Positions 17,366 through 26,505 of a DNA stretch of 64,000 bases are shown one piece after another. A program made the translations under genes and the position numbers. Within the stretch, counting starts at the first letter, position 1. Each line of letters starts with the position of its first letter. Under the pieces are notes generated by a model. That model was given only the letters and a program-made list of their open reading frames with translations, was not told the DNA's origin and ran no database searches. Source of the stretch: Sporosarcina luteola (GTDB lineage: Bacteria; Bacillota; Bacilli; Bacillales_A; Planococcaceae); contig JACHLS010000017.1 in assembly GCA_014204635.1 (NCBI GenBank), positions 16,352 to 80,351 of the forward strand. The letters run 5' to 3'.

Positions 17366-19384
17366 ATGAAAAAACGACTGATCTTCTTGCTCGCCTTTTG
17401 TATCATATGGGTACTGGCAGGATGTGAAAAGAAAACGACACCGGAGGAACGGCTTGAATCATATGTTGCTCTTTGGAATGATCATGATTTTACAACTATG
17501 TATGAGAAGTTTTTGACGACTGCCACGAAACAAACTTTTGACGCCGCTAATTTCGTTGATCGCCAAGAGAAGCTGATAAAAGATTTATCGATTGAAAACC
17601 TTGAGGTCACGTATGAAAAACCCGATAAAGAGATGGAATGGGATTCAGAAAAACCCGCGCCCTTCAGGATTCAAGTGAAAATGGATACAGTGGCCGGTCC
17701 TATCTCCTTCCAGAAGGAGATAGTCTTTTTTAAGGAAACACAAGACGAAGAAGTGAATTGGTTTGCTGAGTGGGATCCGTCCTTCATTTTTCCCGAGTTG
17801 GAGCTAAAGGATACAGTCGGGATCGCAACAATTGATTCAAAACGCGGAGAAATACTGGATCGCAACGATCAGCCGATTGCCATCAACGGCAAAGGTTATG
17901 AAATAGGGATTGTTCCCGGTAAGTTTGATCATTCTCGTAAAGCAGAGTTCGCCAAGTCCATTGGTGTTTCACCAGAGTTTGTCGATAAACAATTAAATCA
18001 AAGTTGGGTAAAGCCGGATTATTTCGTGCCGATTGCCAAATTGGCCAGGACGGATGCAAACGTACTGGATTCACTTCTTGCCATTCCAGGCGTCACATAT
18101 CAAAAGACACCGATGCGTGAGTACCCTTATGGAGAAGCACTTGCTCACGTTTCCGGCTATATCGGTAAAATTACAGCCGAACAACTGGAAGAACGAAAGG
18201 AACAAGGATATAAAGAATCAGACCTAATCGGACGACAAGGACTGGAGAGGTTGCTGGAAAACCGCTTGCGAGGGCAAGATGGAATCCGGATTTTCATCAA
18301 GAAACCTGACCCCGGGGCAGACCCCGTTGTCATTGCTGAAACGCCAGCCACCAATGGCGAAACTATCCATGTAACGATTGATGCTGAGTTACAAAAGCTG
18401 GTGTATGATTCAATGAAAGGCGAACCCGGCACCAGTGCTGCAGTCAATCCAAAAACAGGTGAAACGCTCGCCCTCGTCAGCTCGCCCAGTTTCGATCCGG
18501 CCCATTTCATGCTCGGCATGAGTGAAGAACAATACAAACAATTGTCGGCAGATCCTCTGCAGCCATTGTTTAATCGTTTTGCTGCAGCCTATGCGCCTGG
18601 CTCCACGATGAAACCGATCTCCGCTGCAATCGGATTGGAAGCAGGAACGCTAAACCCTGCTGTAGGAATTGTCATAAACGGACGGACGTGGCAAAAAGAT
18701 TCCTCGTGGGGGAATTATAAAGTGTCGCGGCTTCATCCAGAAGCGCCCAATCCAATGGACTTGAATAAAGCCCTCATTTATTCGGATAATATTTATTTTG
18801 CACAGCAGGCTTTGAAGATGGGCCGGCAATCATTTATTGACGGCTTGCACGAGTTCGGCTACGGCGAACCACTCCCGTTTGCCTTAAACTTGGCAGCATC
18901 CCAAATTTCAAATGATGGAAAAATCAGCTCGGAAGGCCAACTAGCCGACAGTTCATTCGGCCAAGGACAAATGCTGACCAACATCCTTCACCTCACTTCC
19001 ATGTATGAAGTGTTTTTGACCGATGGTGTAATTTATAAACCGACGCTTTTTGCGGAAGAGGAAACAGGACAAATATGGAAACAAGGCATTATTAGCTCTG
19101 AACATGCTGCTATCATGCGGACAGGTCTGCGCAATGTCGTAGTAGACGGATTCGCGCAGGCAGCCAACATGCCAAACATCCCGCTTGCAGGCAAAACCGG
19201 CACCGCCGAATTAAAAGCAACCGGTGAAGGCAGAGGCCAAGAGAATGGATTTTTCGTGACGTACAATTCAGATAATCCAACCCTCCTCCTCGCCATGATG
19301 ATTGAGCATGTTGAAGACAATAACGGCAGCGGCTACGTCGCCGCTATGGTTGCTGATGTGTTCAAGGCATACCAAGCTAGATAA
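17366..19384 (+). CDS. pbpC: Penicillin-binding protein 3-like transpeptidase with MecA-type N domain
   Basis: 672-residue class B PBP. The N terminus is a lipoprotein-type signal ending LAGC, followed by an NTF2-like MecA_N domain (about 25-150), a dimerisation domain and the transpeptidase domain. Catalytic motifs: S413-T-M-K416, S473-D-N475 and K610-T-G612. This is the architecture of Bacillus PbpC (PBP3) and staphylococcal PBP2a, enzymes that cross-link peptidoglycan outside the membrane. AUG with GGAGGAAA upstream. It is divergent from the preceding unit. Low beta-lactam affinity is known for some relatives but is not shown by the sequence. Confidence 0.85.
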   Translation: MKKRLIFLLAFCIIWVLAGCEKKTTPEERLESYVALWNDHDFTTMYEKFLTTATKQTFDAANFVDRQEKLIKDLSIENLEVTYEKPDKEMEWDSEKPAPFRIQVKMDTVAGPISFQKEIVFFKETQDEEVNWFAEWDPSFIFPELELKDTVGIATIDSKRGEILDRNDQPIAINGKGYEIGIVPGKFDHSRKAEFAKSIGVSPEFVDKQLNQSWVKPDYFVPIAKLARTDANVLDSLLAIPGVTYQKTPMREYPYGEALAHVSGYIGKITAEQLEERKEQGYKESDLIGRQGLERLLENRLRGQDGIRIFIKKPDPGADPVVIAETPATNGETIHVTIDAELQKLVYDSMKGEPGTSAAVNPKTGETLALVSSPSFDPAHFMLGMSEEQYKQLSADPLQPLFNRFAAAYAPGSTMKPISAAIGLEAGTLNPAVGIVINGRTWQKDSSWGNYKVSRLHPEAPNPMDLNKALIYSDNIYFAQQALKMGRQSFIDGLHEFGYGEPLPFALNLAASQISNDGKISSEGQLADSSFGQGQMLTNILHLTSMYEVFLTDGVIYKPTLFAEEETGQIWKQGIISSEHAAIMRTGLRNVVVDGFAQAANMPNIPLAGKTGTAELKATGEGRGQENGFFVTYNSDNPTLLLAMMIEHVEDNNGSGYVAAMVADVFKAYQAR

Positions 19385-19387
19385 GCG

Positions 19388-19428
19388 CATTGAAACGGCT
19401 GACCTTCTAAGTCAGTCGTTTTTTGCTG
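19388..19428 (+). terminator. Terminator after pbpC
   Basis: AACGGCTGAC and GTCAGTCGTT arms followed by T6. Confidence 0.75.
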
Positions 19429-19487
19429 TTCTCCATCTGATTCGTAAATTTTCCCCAATCTTTCCGATTGCATTAATAAAAACAGAT

Positions 19488-19514
19488 GGAGTCGGACGTA
19501 ATTCGTCCGACTCC
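19488..19514. terminator. Perfect hairpin downstream of the SLH gene
   Basis: GGAGTCGGACG and CGTCCGACTCC form an 11-bp stem with a 5-base loop. On the minus strand it is followed by a T-containing stretch, so it probably terminates the SLH-domain gene. Confidence 0.6.
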
Positions 19515-19544
19515 TCCTGTTTCATTCGTTTGTTTCCATTTTAT

Positions 19545-21737
19545 TTAATAAAACATCCTGACATTCCGATCTGCCAATTGATGGGCCAGGCGGATTGTAG
19601 AAACCGCCAATTCTGCATAGGAAACCTCTTGCTTCGGATTAAATTGGTTGTCTTCTGCCTTCACAAGCCCTTTCGCATTTGCAATAGCTACATAACCTGC
19701 AAATTCCTTCGTAATTTGATCCTTATCGTCGAAGTTTACCTTATATAAGTCAGTATGCTCTGCTGCTTTCTCGAGCCCGAGAACTTTAACATACCAGACC
19801 GCCAATTCCTCTCTCGTTACTGGTGCATCCACATCGAATTTCGGCTGGTCCGCATTGATTAATCCAATTGATAGCGCATGTTCAATCGCTGGGTAAAGCG
19901 GATGTTTCGGATCAATGTTTTCAAACGTCTGTTTTACTTCTTCCTGCCTGCCGAAACGCCCCTCATAGAAATAAGTTAGGGAATTCATTATAATGCGAAG
20001 TGCCTCTCCTCTGGAAACGGCGGCATCCCCATTAAACGATTTTCCGTCTTTCACTTCTAAAATATTGGCACTGATCAAATAGTTCAATTCCTTCTCTGCT
20101 GTCGGATGAGAGACTGTCACTTCACTTCTCATGCCAATCTCTTTCTTCCACTCACCTGTCAACGCATCAATTGTATAATTGTATTCATTGGAGAACTTCG
20201 GAGCGTACACAAGGTCGTAATGCTTTGCGTCACCTTTCCGCATATAATTCAGCTCGACCGAAAGGCTGTCCTTGTACTTCTCCAGCGCCTGTTCTTCTCC
20301 TACCGCTTTTTCTGGATCCGGCCAATTGCTAAATTCATTATAGTCGGCTGTGAGGGAATTCAATGTTCCATCCGCATTAATTGCAACCGATATTTGGTCA
20401 CCTATTACAGTAAGACCATTTTCGATTCGAGGGAACGCCAAGAAATAGGTGCCAAACATCTCTTCAAACGTTCCTTCCACTGTCGGTTTCGCATACAAGT
20501 GCAATCTTGAAGGCATAAACTCTTTTAAATATTCGATAGCCGCCTCTTGGGCTTGCTGCTCGGATATTGCATGGCTCCAATCCGGCTTTTCTTTCATCGG
20601 GTACCAGCTACGGTCGCTCACTTCACTATAATTTAAAAGATCGCCGGTTTTCTTATCAAATTCCAAACTTGAACCTGATCCGCCTCTATCTGTATAGTAC
20701 ATATATTGAATGCTGATTATTTCCTTGCCAAAGTAATTTTCTCGCACGTCAATCCCTTCGATTGCCAGTTTTCCATCCGAAGATGGGGCTTTTAATATCT
20801 TCTCAGCAAATTTCTTTGCCTTGTCAGAAGTTATATCTGCATCCCTAGGCGCTAAAGGCTCTGTTACAATTGGCTCTACCTTTGTTTTTTCAGGCGGAGC
20901 GTCTTTGAATCCCTTTACTGTCTCCCATTGTCCCGTTAAAGCGTGGACACTGGCTAGCCGCGGTGTATAAACTAGATCGACTGACCGTTCTTCTGTTCGG
21001 TAATCCCAATTCACTGCATACTGCAGATCGACGGCCAAATTCTCTTTGATCTGTTCCAACACTTTGTCCTTGTCCCAAATTACTTCGACTTCATCAAAGG
21101 TTTCACCCTTGGACTGATTCGAGAATTTATAGTAACCTGCCACTTCTCCATTGCCCAGCACTGTCACTTGTGCAAGTTGATCGGAGATCGGCACTTGCCC
21201 TTTCAATTGCTTGAAGGTAAAGGAATATCGGATAGGTTCTGTCAGCTTCACATTAAAGTAGTAAGGTGTCTCTTCCAGTTGATACTCTTTTTCATCCAAG
21301 AACTTCTTCACAAAGGATTTAGCAATTTCCTTTGCTTCATCATTCGTTACTTTTGGCGGGAATAATGCATCTACTTCATTCGGAGAATTATAGGAAAAAC
21401 TCTCAAGTTCAAGCCCTTCGCCTACAAATCCTACACTACTCGAATACGACTTACCTCCTTTCGTCGTGTTTAGATATAATTGATAGCTAAGTCTTTCTTC
21501 TCCTAGAAAATTGTTGTTCCCGCTACTCATATAAGCTTCTCCCGTTGTCAGAAAATCCAACTCAGGAAACAATGTTTTGAACTTTGCGATCAATTCCTGC
21601 TTCGTAACAGTCTGCGCTACCGATGACGTCTCTGCAGCTTGGCCATTTGAATTTTCTTGTGCTGCCACTGCAGAAGTTAAAAGACTAAATGCCAATGCCG
21701 AAGATGATAGTGCCATGCCAAACTTTTTTAATTTCAC
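19545..21737 (-). CDS. Secreted YcdB-like protein with three C-terminal SLH domains
   Basis: 730 residues from the GTG at 21737, which has GGGGGA upstream; the ORF can be read back to 21773 but without a site. The N-terminal signal peptide has the hydrophobic core ALSSSALAFSLLTSAVA. The body carries two related halves rich in PepSY/YcdB-type segments, including two copies of a (V/L)DLVYxPxxxxxxxxxTGxW pattern. The last ~190 residues hold three SLH modules (starting near ELNYLISANILEV, YPAIEHALSIGLI and AGYVAIANAKGLV), which anchor proteins to cell-wall polysaccharide. It is likely a cell-surface protein; catalytic function not evident. Confidence 0.75.
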   Translation of the reverse strand: MKLKKFGMALSSSALAFSLLTSAVAAQENSNGQAAETSSVAQTVTKQELIAKFKTLFPELDFLTTGEAYMSSGNNNFLGEERLSYQLYLNTTKGGKSYSSSVGFVGEGLELESFSYNSPNEVDALFPPKVTNDEAKEIAKSFVKKFLDEKEYQLEETPYYFNVKLTEPIRYSFTFKQLKGQVPISDQLAQVTVLGNGEVAGYYKFSNQSKGETFDEVEVIWDKDKVLEQIKENLAVDLQYAVNWDYRTEERSVDLVYTPRLASVHALTGQWETVKGFKDAPPEKTKVEPIVTEPLAPRDADITSDKAKKFAEKILKAPSSDGKLAIEGIDVRENYFGKEIISIQYMYYTDRGGSGSSLEFDKKTGDLLNYSEVSDRSWYPMKEKPDWSHAISEQQAQEAAIEYLKEFMPSRLHLYAKPTVEGTFEEMFGTYFLAFPRIENGLTVIGDQISVAINADGTLNSLTADYNEFSNWPDPEKAVGEEQALEKYKDSLSVELNYMRKGDAKHYDLVYAPKFSNEYNYTIDALTGEWKKEIGMRSEVTVSHPTAEKELNYLISANILEVKDGKSFNGDAAVSRGEALRIIMNSLTYFYEGRFGRQEEVKQTFENIDPKHPLYPAIEHALSIGLINADQPKFDVDAPVTREELAVWYVKVLGLEKAAEHTDLYKVNFDDKDQITKEFAGYVAIANAKGLVKAEDNQFNPKQEVSYAELAVSTIRLAHQLADRNVRMFY

Positions 21738-21858
21738 AATAATATCCCCCTGTATTGGATGTCGTCGTAACACTCCAATTTATTTGTATGTCTTGTGATG
21801 CCTTAACATGCCTGTTTTGTGGAATAGACATTGTTTGCACAAACAAATGGCAAGGGCA

Positions 21859-23598
21859 TCACTCCCCTGCTCCTTCTTCTAACTTGTTCGGCTCGTCGCT
21901 GCCCCGGTATCGTTGGTAAGGCAACACATTCCACGTCCGATAATCCAAGTCTTCTGCACGCAATCCCTTCGGCAGATCGTTAAGAATTCGTTTAGCCACA
22001 ACTAATTCGCGTTCTGCCTCTCCTTTATCCTGATACAAAAATTCATCAGATGCTTCTTGCGGAGCCTGATTCAGCTTCTCCTCCAAATCGTTGATGACCA
22101 TTTGCTGCTGGGTTTGCAGTGCATCTCTAGCTTCTGTTACCCAATCCGGCTGCAAATGACGATTCGTATCCCCTGCGTTGCTGTACTCTTCAAACACATC
22201 CCGATAAATCCGGTCGGCATTGGATCGGACATCCAAGTTGACCATTTCCAGATCGTAATTTGTCAATTCCTCTATCGTAAGCGGCGTCAAGCGTTTGCGA
22301 CCGCCAAGGCGTGTGCGTTCCAGATAGAATGGGAACATACTCTTTATCGTTTTGCCAACCGGACTGATAGCGTTTTCATTTTCGTCAAGCCCTTTTGGCT
22401 GGATACCCTGGATGGCGATCCGCGCCGATTCAGGACGCACAATCTCTTTCGGCGGCATGATGCCATGGCGCAGCATTTCACGAATACCCGTCCCAGAGAT
22501 GTTAATGCGATACCGATCATCGTGCGGGCACGATTGAACTGTCGCTGGTGTATCGCAGCGTGTACAATAGAAGACTTCATGGTAGAGGCGAACATCGATG
22601 CCGAGCTCTTCCGGACGAAATTGATCGAAGATGCTGTGGCTTGCATATTTGTCGTAATAATCGCCAATGCCTGCATGGTCACGACCGATTAACGCATGGG
22701 TGCAGCCATAATTCTTCATAATGAGAGCATGCAAGATCGTCTCCCGGGGACCCGCAAAAATATACGTCACACGGAGCGGCGCTAGGATGGAGCGGCCTTT
22801 TGGATAGTACGTCTCTAACACACTCCGGTACGACAACATCCGGAATTCATGACGGGTATACTCACGTTTCGCCATCTCCACAAGTGGCTGCAATAACAAG
22901 CCGTCCACTTCTTCCAGAGCATTTTTATGAATATACTCATGTCCGCGATGCAATGGATTGGCTCCTGTAATAAAACCCGCAGCCGATTTAAACTTCTTCA
23001 CTTCATAAAAATCATGCCACGTATCTTTCGGCTCAAGACGAAGCTTCTCAAACGGCCCCCAATCAACCCGTTTCAATAAGCGGATCGGTCCGCCGAGTGC
23101 GACATCTCCCATTCTTCTATAGATCGCATCCACCCCTGGATGATCCCGATCCGTCGTACCAAACAGATGGGCTGCGCGGAACTCTTTATCGTACGCGAAT
23201 TTGTCTTCAATCTGCAAAATGGCGATCGGTTCGTTTTCTTCATTGGCGAGTGTCACTTCATCGCCGACTGTCAGCGTTTGAATCACTTCTTGATTTCGAT
23301 TGCCAATCGGTGCAAAACTGAGCGGCACCGGCCAAATTGTCCCATCCGCTAACCTTCCGTTGGTGAGAACCGCCGTATAATCGTCCTCGTTCATGAACCC
23401 CTCATTCGGTGACAGCACCCCAGTCGCTATCATCTCCAGCGTAATAACCGCTTCCAAATCGACCATAATTGTCGGCAACTGTCTTGCCTTTGCAAGCAAC
23501 TCCTCCAATTCGTCCCCTGTTGCTACACGATCCACCAGCTTTCCCCCATGAGGCTGTTGCGGATATGCAGCAAACTTGTTTTCCGTAACATGTAACAT
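21859..23598 (-). CDS. sat: ATP sulfurylase (sulfate adenylyltransferase) with a long C-terminal extension
   Basis: 579 residues from ATG 23598 with AGGAGGG upstream. The first ~400 residues are a standard ATP sulfurylase, the enzyme that makes APS from ATP and sulfate: GANPLHRGH with HRGH at 217-220, GRDHAG at 305-310, and a metal-binding-like cluster C345, C348, C357, H359. Typical enzymes end near 385-400. Here a further ~175 residues follow (about 405-579) without a Walker A motif, so it is not the APS kinase fusion. No APS or PAPS reductase gene is nearby. Confidence 0.8.
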   Translation of the reverse strand: MLHVTENKFAAYPQQPHGGKLVDRVATGDELEELLAKARQLPTIMVDLEAVITLEMIATGVLSPNEGFMNEDDYTAVLTNGRLADGTIWPVPLSFAPIGNRNQEVIQTLTVGDEVTLANEENEPIAILQIEDKFAYDKEFRAAHLFGTTDRDHPGVDAIYRRMGDVALGGPIRLLKRVDWGPFEKLRLEPKDTWHDFYEVKKFKSAAGFITGANPLHRGHEYIHKNALEEVDGLLLQPLVEMAKREYTRHEFRMLSYRSVLETYYPKGRSILAPLRVTYIFAGPRETILHALIMKNYGCTHALIGRDHAGIGDYYDKYASHSIFDQFRPEELGIDVRLYHEVFYCTRCDTPATVQSCPHDDRYRINISGTGIREMLRHGIMPPKEIVRPESARIAIQGIQPKGLDENENAISPVGKTIKSMFPFYLERTRLGGRKRLTPLTIEELTNYDLEMVNLDVRSNADRIYRDVFEEYSNAGDTNRHLQPDWVTEARDALQTQQQMVINDLEEKLNQAPQEASDEFLYQDKGEAERELVVAKRILNDLPKGLRAEDLDYRTWNVLPYQRYRGSDEPNKLEEGAGE

Positions 23599-23625
23599 TT
23601 CATCCCTCCTAATTTCCCAAATCTT

Positions 23626-23640
23626 GTTTCCAAAGGAAAC
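23626..23640. promoter_or_regulatory. Palindrome upstream of sat
   Basis: GTTTCC AAA GGAAAC is a perfect inverted repeat 28 bases ahead of the sat start codon, overlapping the likely leader. An operator is plausible but the regulator is unknown. Confidence 0.35.
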
Positions 23641-23844
23641 AACCACTAATAAAATATTAACATACTTTTCTAAAAAAGAAAGGTAGTTTCAATTTTCAAT
23701 TGGCATTCAATAGGAAAAGAATCTGGAAATCCTTTGTAGACAAGCGAACAGTTGATTGGACGAAACCAATCCTTAACCAGGGCCAATTTGAGCGGTTGGT
23801 TTGCAGGATGGAATGCTTCGAGCTGAGGTGATTACACTTAGATT

Positions 23845-24531
23845 ACGAGCGCTCCAGGAACATATACGAGCTCTCCGGACAATATACGAGCGCTTCCGGA
23901 GCATATATGAGCTCTCCTAGCAGTTTACGAGCGCTTCCAAACATATACGAGCTCTCCGGGCAATATACGAGCGCTTCCCAAGCATATATGAGCTCTCTTA
24001 GCAGTTTACGAGCACTTCCGGAGCATATACGAGCTCTCCAGGCAATATACGAGCGCTTCCGGAACATATATGAGCTCTCCTAGCAATTTACGAGCGCTCC
24101 CGAAGCATATATGAGCTCTCCGGGCAATATACGAGCGTTCCCGGAACATATATGAGCACTCCTAGCAATTTACGAGCGCTCCTGAAACATATATGAGCTC
24201 TCCGGGCAATATACGAGCGTTCCCGGAACATATATGAGCACTCCTAGCAATTTACGAGCGCTCCCGAAGCATATATGAGCTCTCCGGGCAATATACGAGC
24301 GCTCCCCAGCATATTTGAGCTCTCCTAGCAATTTACGAGCGCTTCCAGAACATATACGAGCTCTCCAGGCGATATACGAGCGCTTCCCAAACATATATGA
24401 GCTCTCCGGGCAATATACGAGCGCTCCCCAGCATATACGAGCTCTTCGGGCAATATACGAGCGCTTCCCAAGAATATATGAGCTCTCCTAGCAATTTACG
24501 AGCGCTTCCCAAGCATATACGAGCGCTCCAC
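23845..24531. repeat. Tandem array of alternating 20/21-bp GAGC repeats
   Basis: I count 34 GAGC-headed units in about 680 bases, average period near 20.6. Two kinds of half-unit alternate: ACGAGCGCTTCC followed by (CGGAG)CATATA, and (T/A)YGAGCTCTCC followed by TAGCAATTT or GGGCAATAT. The array fills the divergent spacer between sat and mntH. The flanks 23641-23844 and 24532-24720 show no gene. Short open frames across it are repeat translations with no start site and are not called. Confidence 0.85.
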
Positions 24532-24732
24532 GACCATAAATGCACACTTACGGAGGGTACAAATAGTTAGCATGTCATAGCTGAAATAAAACCATGGTTC
24601 AAAGGGATCCAGATAAACAGTGCTGGTTGCCAGCTCGATAAAGGTTTTCTGCTTTCTTGCCATAGACCGGTTGGAATTGGCTTCAGGAGTTCATGCTAAC
24701 AGCAGGGCAGCCTGTTTATACAATTAAAAAAG

Positions 24733-24763
24733 GTTTACTTTGCACGAAACGTGTTACATAGTA
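24733..24763. promoter_or_regulatory. Possible operator ahead of mntH
   Basis: An imperfect palindrome TTTACT...CACG AAA CGTG...AGTAAA lies 37 bases ahead of mntH. It does not match the MntR consensus as I know it, so the regulator is open. Confidence 0.3.
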
Positions 24764-24798
24764 AAGAAATACTTGATTGAAATGGGAGGGGTGCTCGA

Positions 24799-26070
24799 AT
24801 GCGGGATCCAGATGGACGGGAAAAAACAACAATTTCCGCAGAAGCAGCACTGCGGGGGGAACTAAAAGGGATCCGCAAAGTTCTTCCGTTCCTTGGGCCG
24901 GCTTTCATTGCGGCAGTTGCTTATATCGATCCCGGTAATTTTGCTACCAATATTACGGCAGGGTCTACATATGGATATTTGTTATTATGGGTCATTGCAG
25001 TTTCCAATCTGCTTGCTGTTTTGATTCAATCCCTATCCGCCAAACTGGGGATTGCGACAGGAATGAATTTGGCGGAAGTGGCGAGGGAGAGGTTTCCGAA
25101 AGGTGTCTCCATTTTCCTTTGGATTCAGGCAGAACTCGTAATCATTGCGACGGATTTAGCTGAATTTATCGGTGCGGCTCTTGGACTTTATTTATTATTC
25201 GGTATACCAATGCTGCCAGCTGCTCTGATCACCGCAATTGGATCGTTCGTTATTTTAGAATTACAACGGCGGGGATATCGCACTTTGGAGGCGGTCATTG
25301 CGGGGATGCTGTTTATTGTCGTTCTCGCTTTCGCTTTCCAAACTTTTTTAGCAAAGCCAGATATGGCGGAGGTAGTGCAAGGCATCGTGACACCGCGTTT
25401 TGATGGGATTGACAGCATTCTGTTGGCTGCGGGCATTCTTGGAGCTACAGTTATGCCGCACGCAATCTATTTGCATTCTTCCTTAACGCAAAAACGAATC
25501 GTTGGCAGGAATGAAGATGAGAAAAGACGGATATTCCGGTTTGAGTTCATAGATATTATCATTGCCATGATCATCGCTGGTGCAATTAATATGAGCATGC
25601 TTATTATCGCAGCCGCCCTCTTTTTTCAAAAAGGCGGAGTGGTGGAGGACTTGGATGTCGCTTTCACACAGCTTGGCGACACAATCGGCCCGGTTGCTGC
25701 TTTATCCTTTGCCCTCGGGCTCCTGATTGCCGGGCTGTCCAGTTCATCTGTCGGAACGATGTCTGGTGATGTGGTCATGCAAGGTTTCATCAACATGAGA
25801 ATTAATTTATATCTCCGGCGTGCGATTACAATGATCCCGCCGCTAGCCATTATCATGTCTGGTGTCAATGCAACTCACGCCCTGGTGTTAAGTCAAGTTA
25901 TTTTATCGTTCGGAATTGCATTTGCCCTTGTTCCGCTCGTCATGTTCACTTCCAACAAACAAATTATGGGCGGCCTGGTGAATCATAAAGTTACAACGAT
26001 TGCAGCTTGGGCTGTGGCAGTCGTTGTTATCTTTCTGAATTTGTTCCTGCTATATGAAACAGTCCTGTAA
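24799..26070 (+). CDS. mntH: Nramp family Mn2+/divalent metal transporter, MntH
   Basis: 423-residue integral membrane protein with about 11 hydrophobic helices. Nramp hallmarks are present: AYIDPGNFATN in TM1 (DPGN metal site) and MPHAIYLHS in TM6. It imports Mn2+ with protons. ATG 24799 follows GGGAGGGG. It is a single gene closed by a terminator; upstream is the large GAGC array. Confidence 0.9.
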   Translation: MRDPDGREKTTISAEAALRGELKGIRKVLPFLGPAFIAAVAYIDPGNFATNITAGSTYGYLLLWVIAVSNLLAVLIQSLSAKLGIATGMNLAEVARERFPKGVSIFLWIQAELVIIATDLAEFIGAALGLYLLFGIPMLPAALITAIGSFVILELQRRGYRTLEAVIAGMLFIVVLAFAFQTFLAKPDMAEVVQGIVTPRFDGIDSILLAAGILGATVMPHAIYLHSSLTQKRIVGRNEDEKRRIFRFEFIDIIIAMIIAGAINMSMLIIAAALFFQKGGVVEDLDVAFTQLGDTIGPVAALSFALGLLIAGLSSSSVGTMSGDVVMQGFINMRINLYLRRAITMIPPLAIIMSGVNATHALVLSQVILSFGIAFALVPLVMFTSNKQIMGGLVNHKVTTIAAWAVAVVVIFLNLFLLYETVL

Positions 26071-26074
26071 ATTT

Positions 26075-26123
26075 AAAGAGATCCATCCCTAATTATGAAC
26101 TTAAGGATGGATCTCTTTCTTGA
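26075..26123. terminator. Bidirectional terminator between mntH and sda
   Basis: AAAGAGATCCATCC and GGATGGATCTCTTT form a 14-bp stem with T-runs on both strands. The 3' end of sda lies inside it. Confidence 0.8.
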
Positions 26124-26260
26124 AACAGCATTATTTTTTTGAAATTGACAGAGCGCCGACTTAATTCCATTTCCAGCAGCTTAATGAAATACGGATCAAG
26201 ACCGATTTTCTTTGCTAAGATGTAAGCCTGCAATAAGCTGTTCACTGATAATTTCTCCAT
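26093..26260 (-). CDS. sda: Sporulation histidine-kinase inhibitor Sda family
   Basis: 55 residues starting MEKLSVNSLLQAY at 26260. It matches the Sda pattern: an N-terminal helix with LxxxSLLxAY, a turn, then LDPYFIKLLEMELSRRS, like the dFI..i..Ei.RR segment of Bacillus Sda. Sda folds as a helical hairpin that blocks the sporulation kinase KinA when replication is disturbed. The open frame extends to 26347, but the family start is at 26260. The ribosome binding site is weak and distant. The C-terminal ~10 residues are longer than in B. subtilis Sda and overlap the terminator. Confidence 0.75.
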   Translation of the reverse strand: MEKLSVNSLLQAYILAKKIGLDPYFIKLLEMELSRRSVNFKKIMLFQERDPSLSS

Positions 26261-26505
26261 GGTATTTCTACTTACACCCTTCTTGGATGGCTGCCTTGTG
26301 TGTATCTTGTGTAAAAAGGGAGCCTGTGCGCGAAGCGCAGCTGACATCTTTCAGCATATTTCCAGATTTCCCGTTAAAAGATCGCAATGTCGCCATCTTC
26401 TTATTCTTCCTGTATAAATATGTTATCATGAAGACAATTATATGAAAAATATAAAAAAACTATGTTTTGCATTCTTTAATCATATACAAGAGGAGTGCCT
26501 ATTGA

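Noticed and set aside
22057..22692. 211-codon plus-strand ORF inside sat
   Set aside because: Antisense shadow of a clear ATP sulfurylase gene.
21859..23598. Bifunctional ATP sulfurylase/APS kinase
   Set aside because: No Walker A motif anywhere in the C-terminal extension.
23845..24531. GAGC arrays as CRISPR
   Set aside because: Units are 20-21 bases with no unique spacers of 30-40 bases, no leader and no cas genes in the window.
23843..24545. Reverse-strand ORFs of 70-74 codons across the GAGC array
   Set aside because: They are translations of the repeat, lack ribosome sites, shift frame along the array and match nothing.
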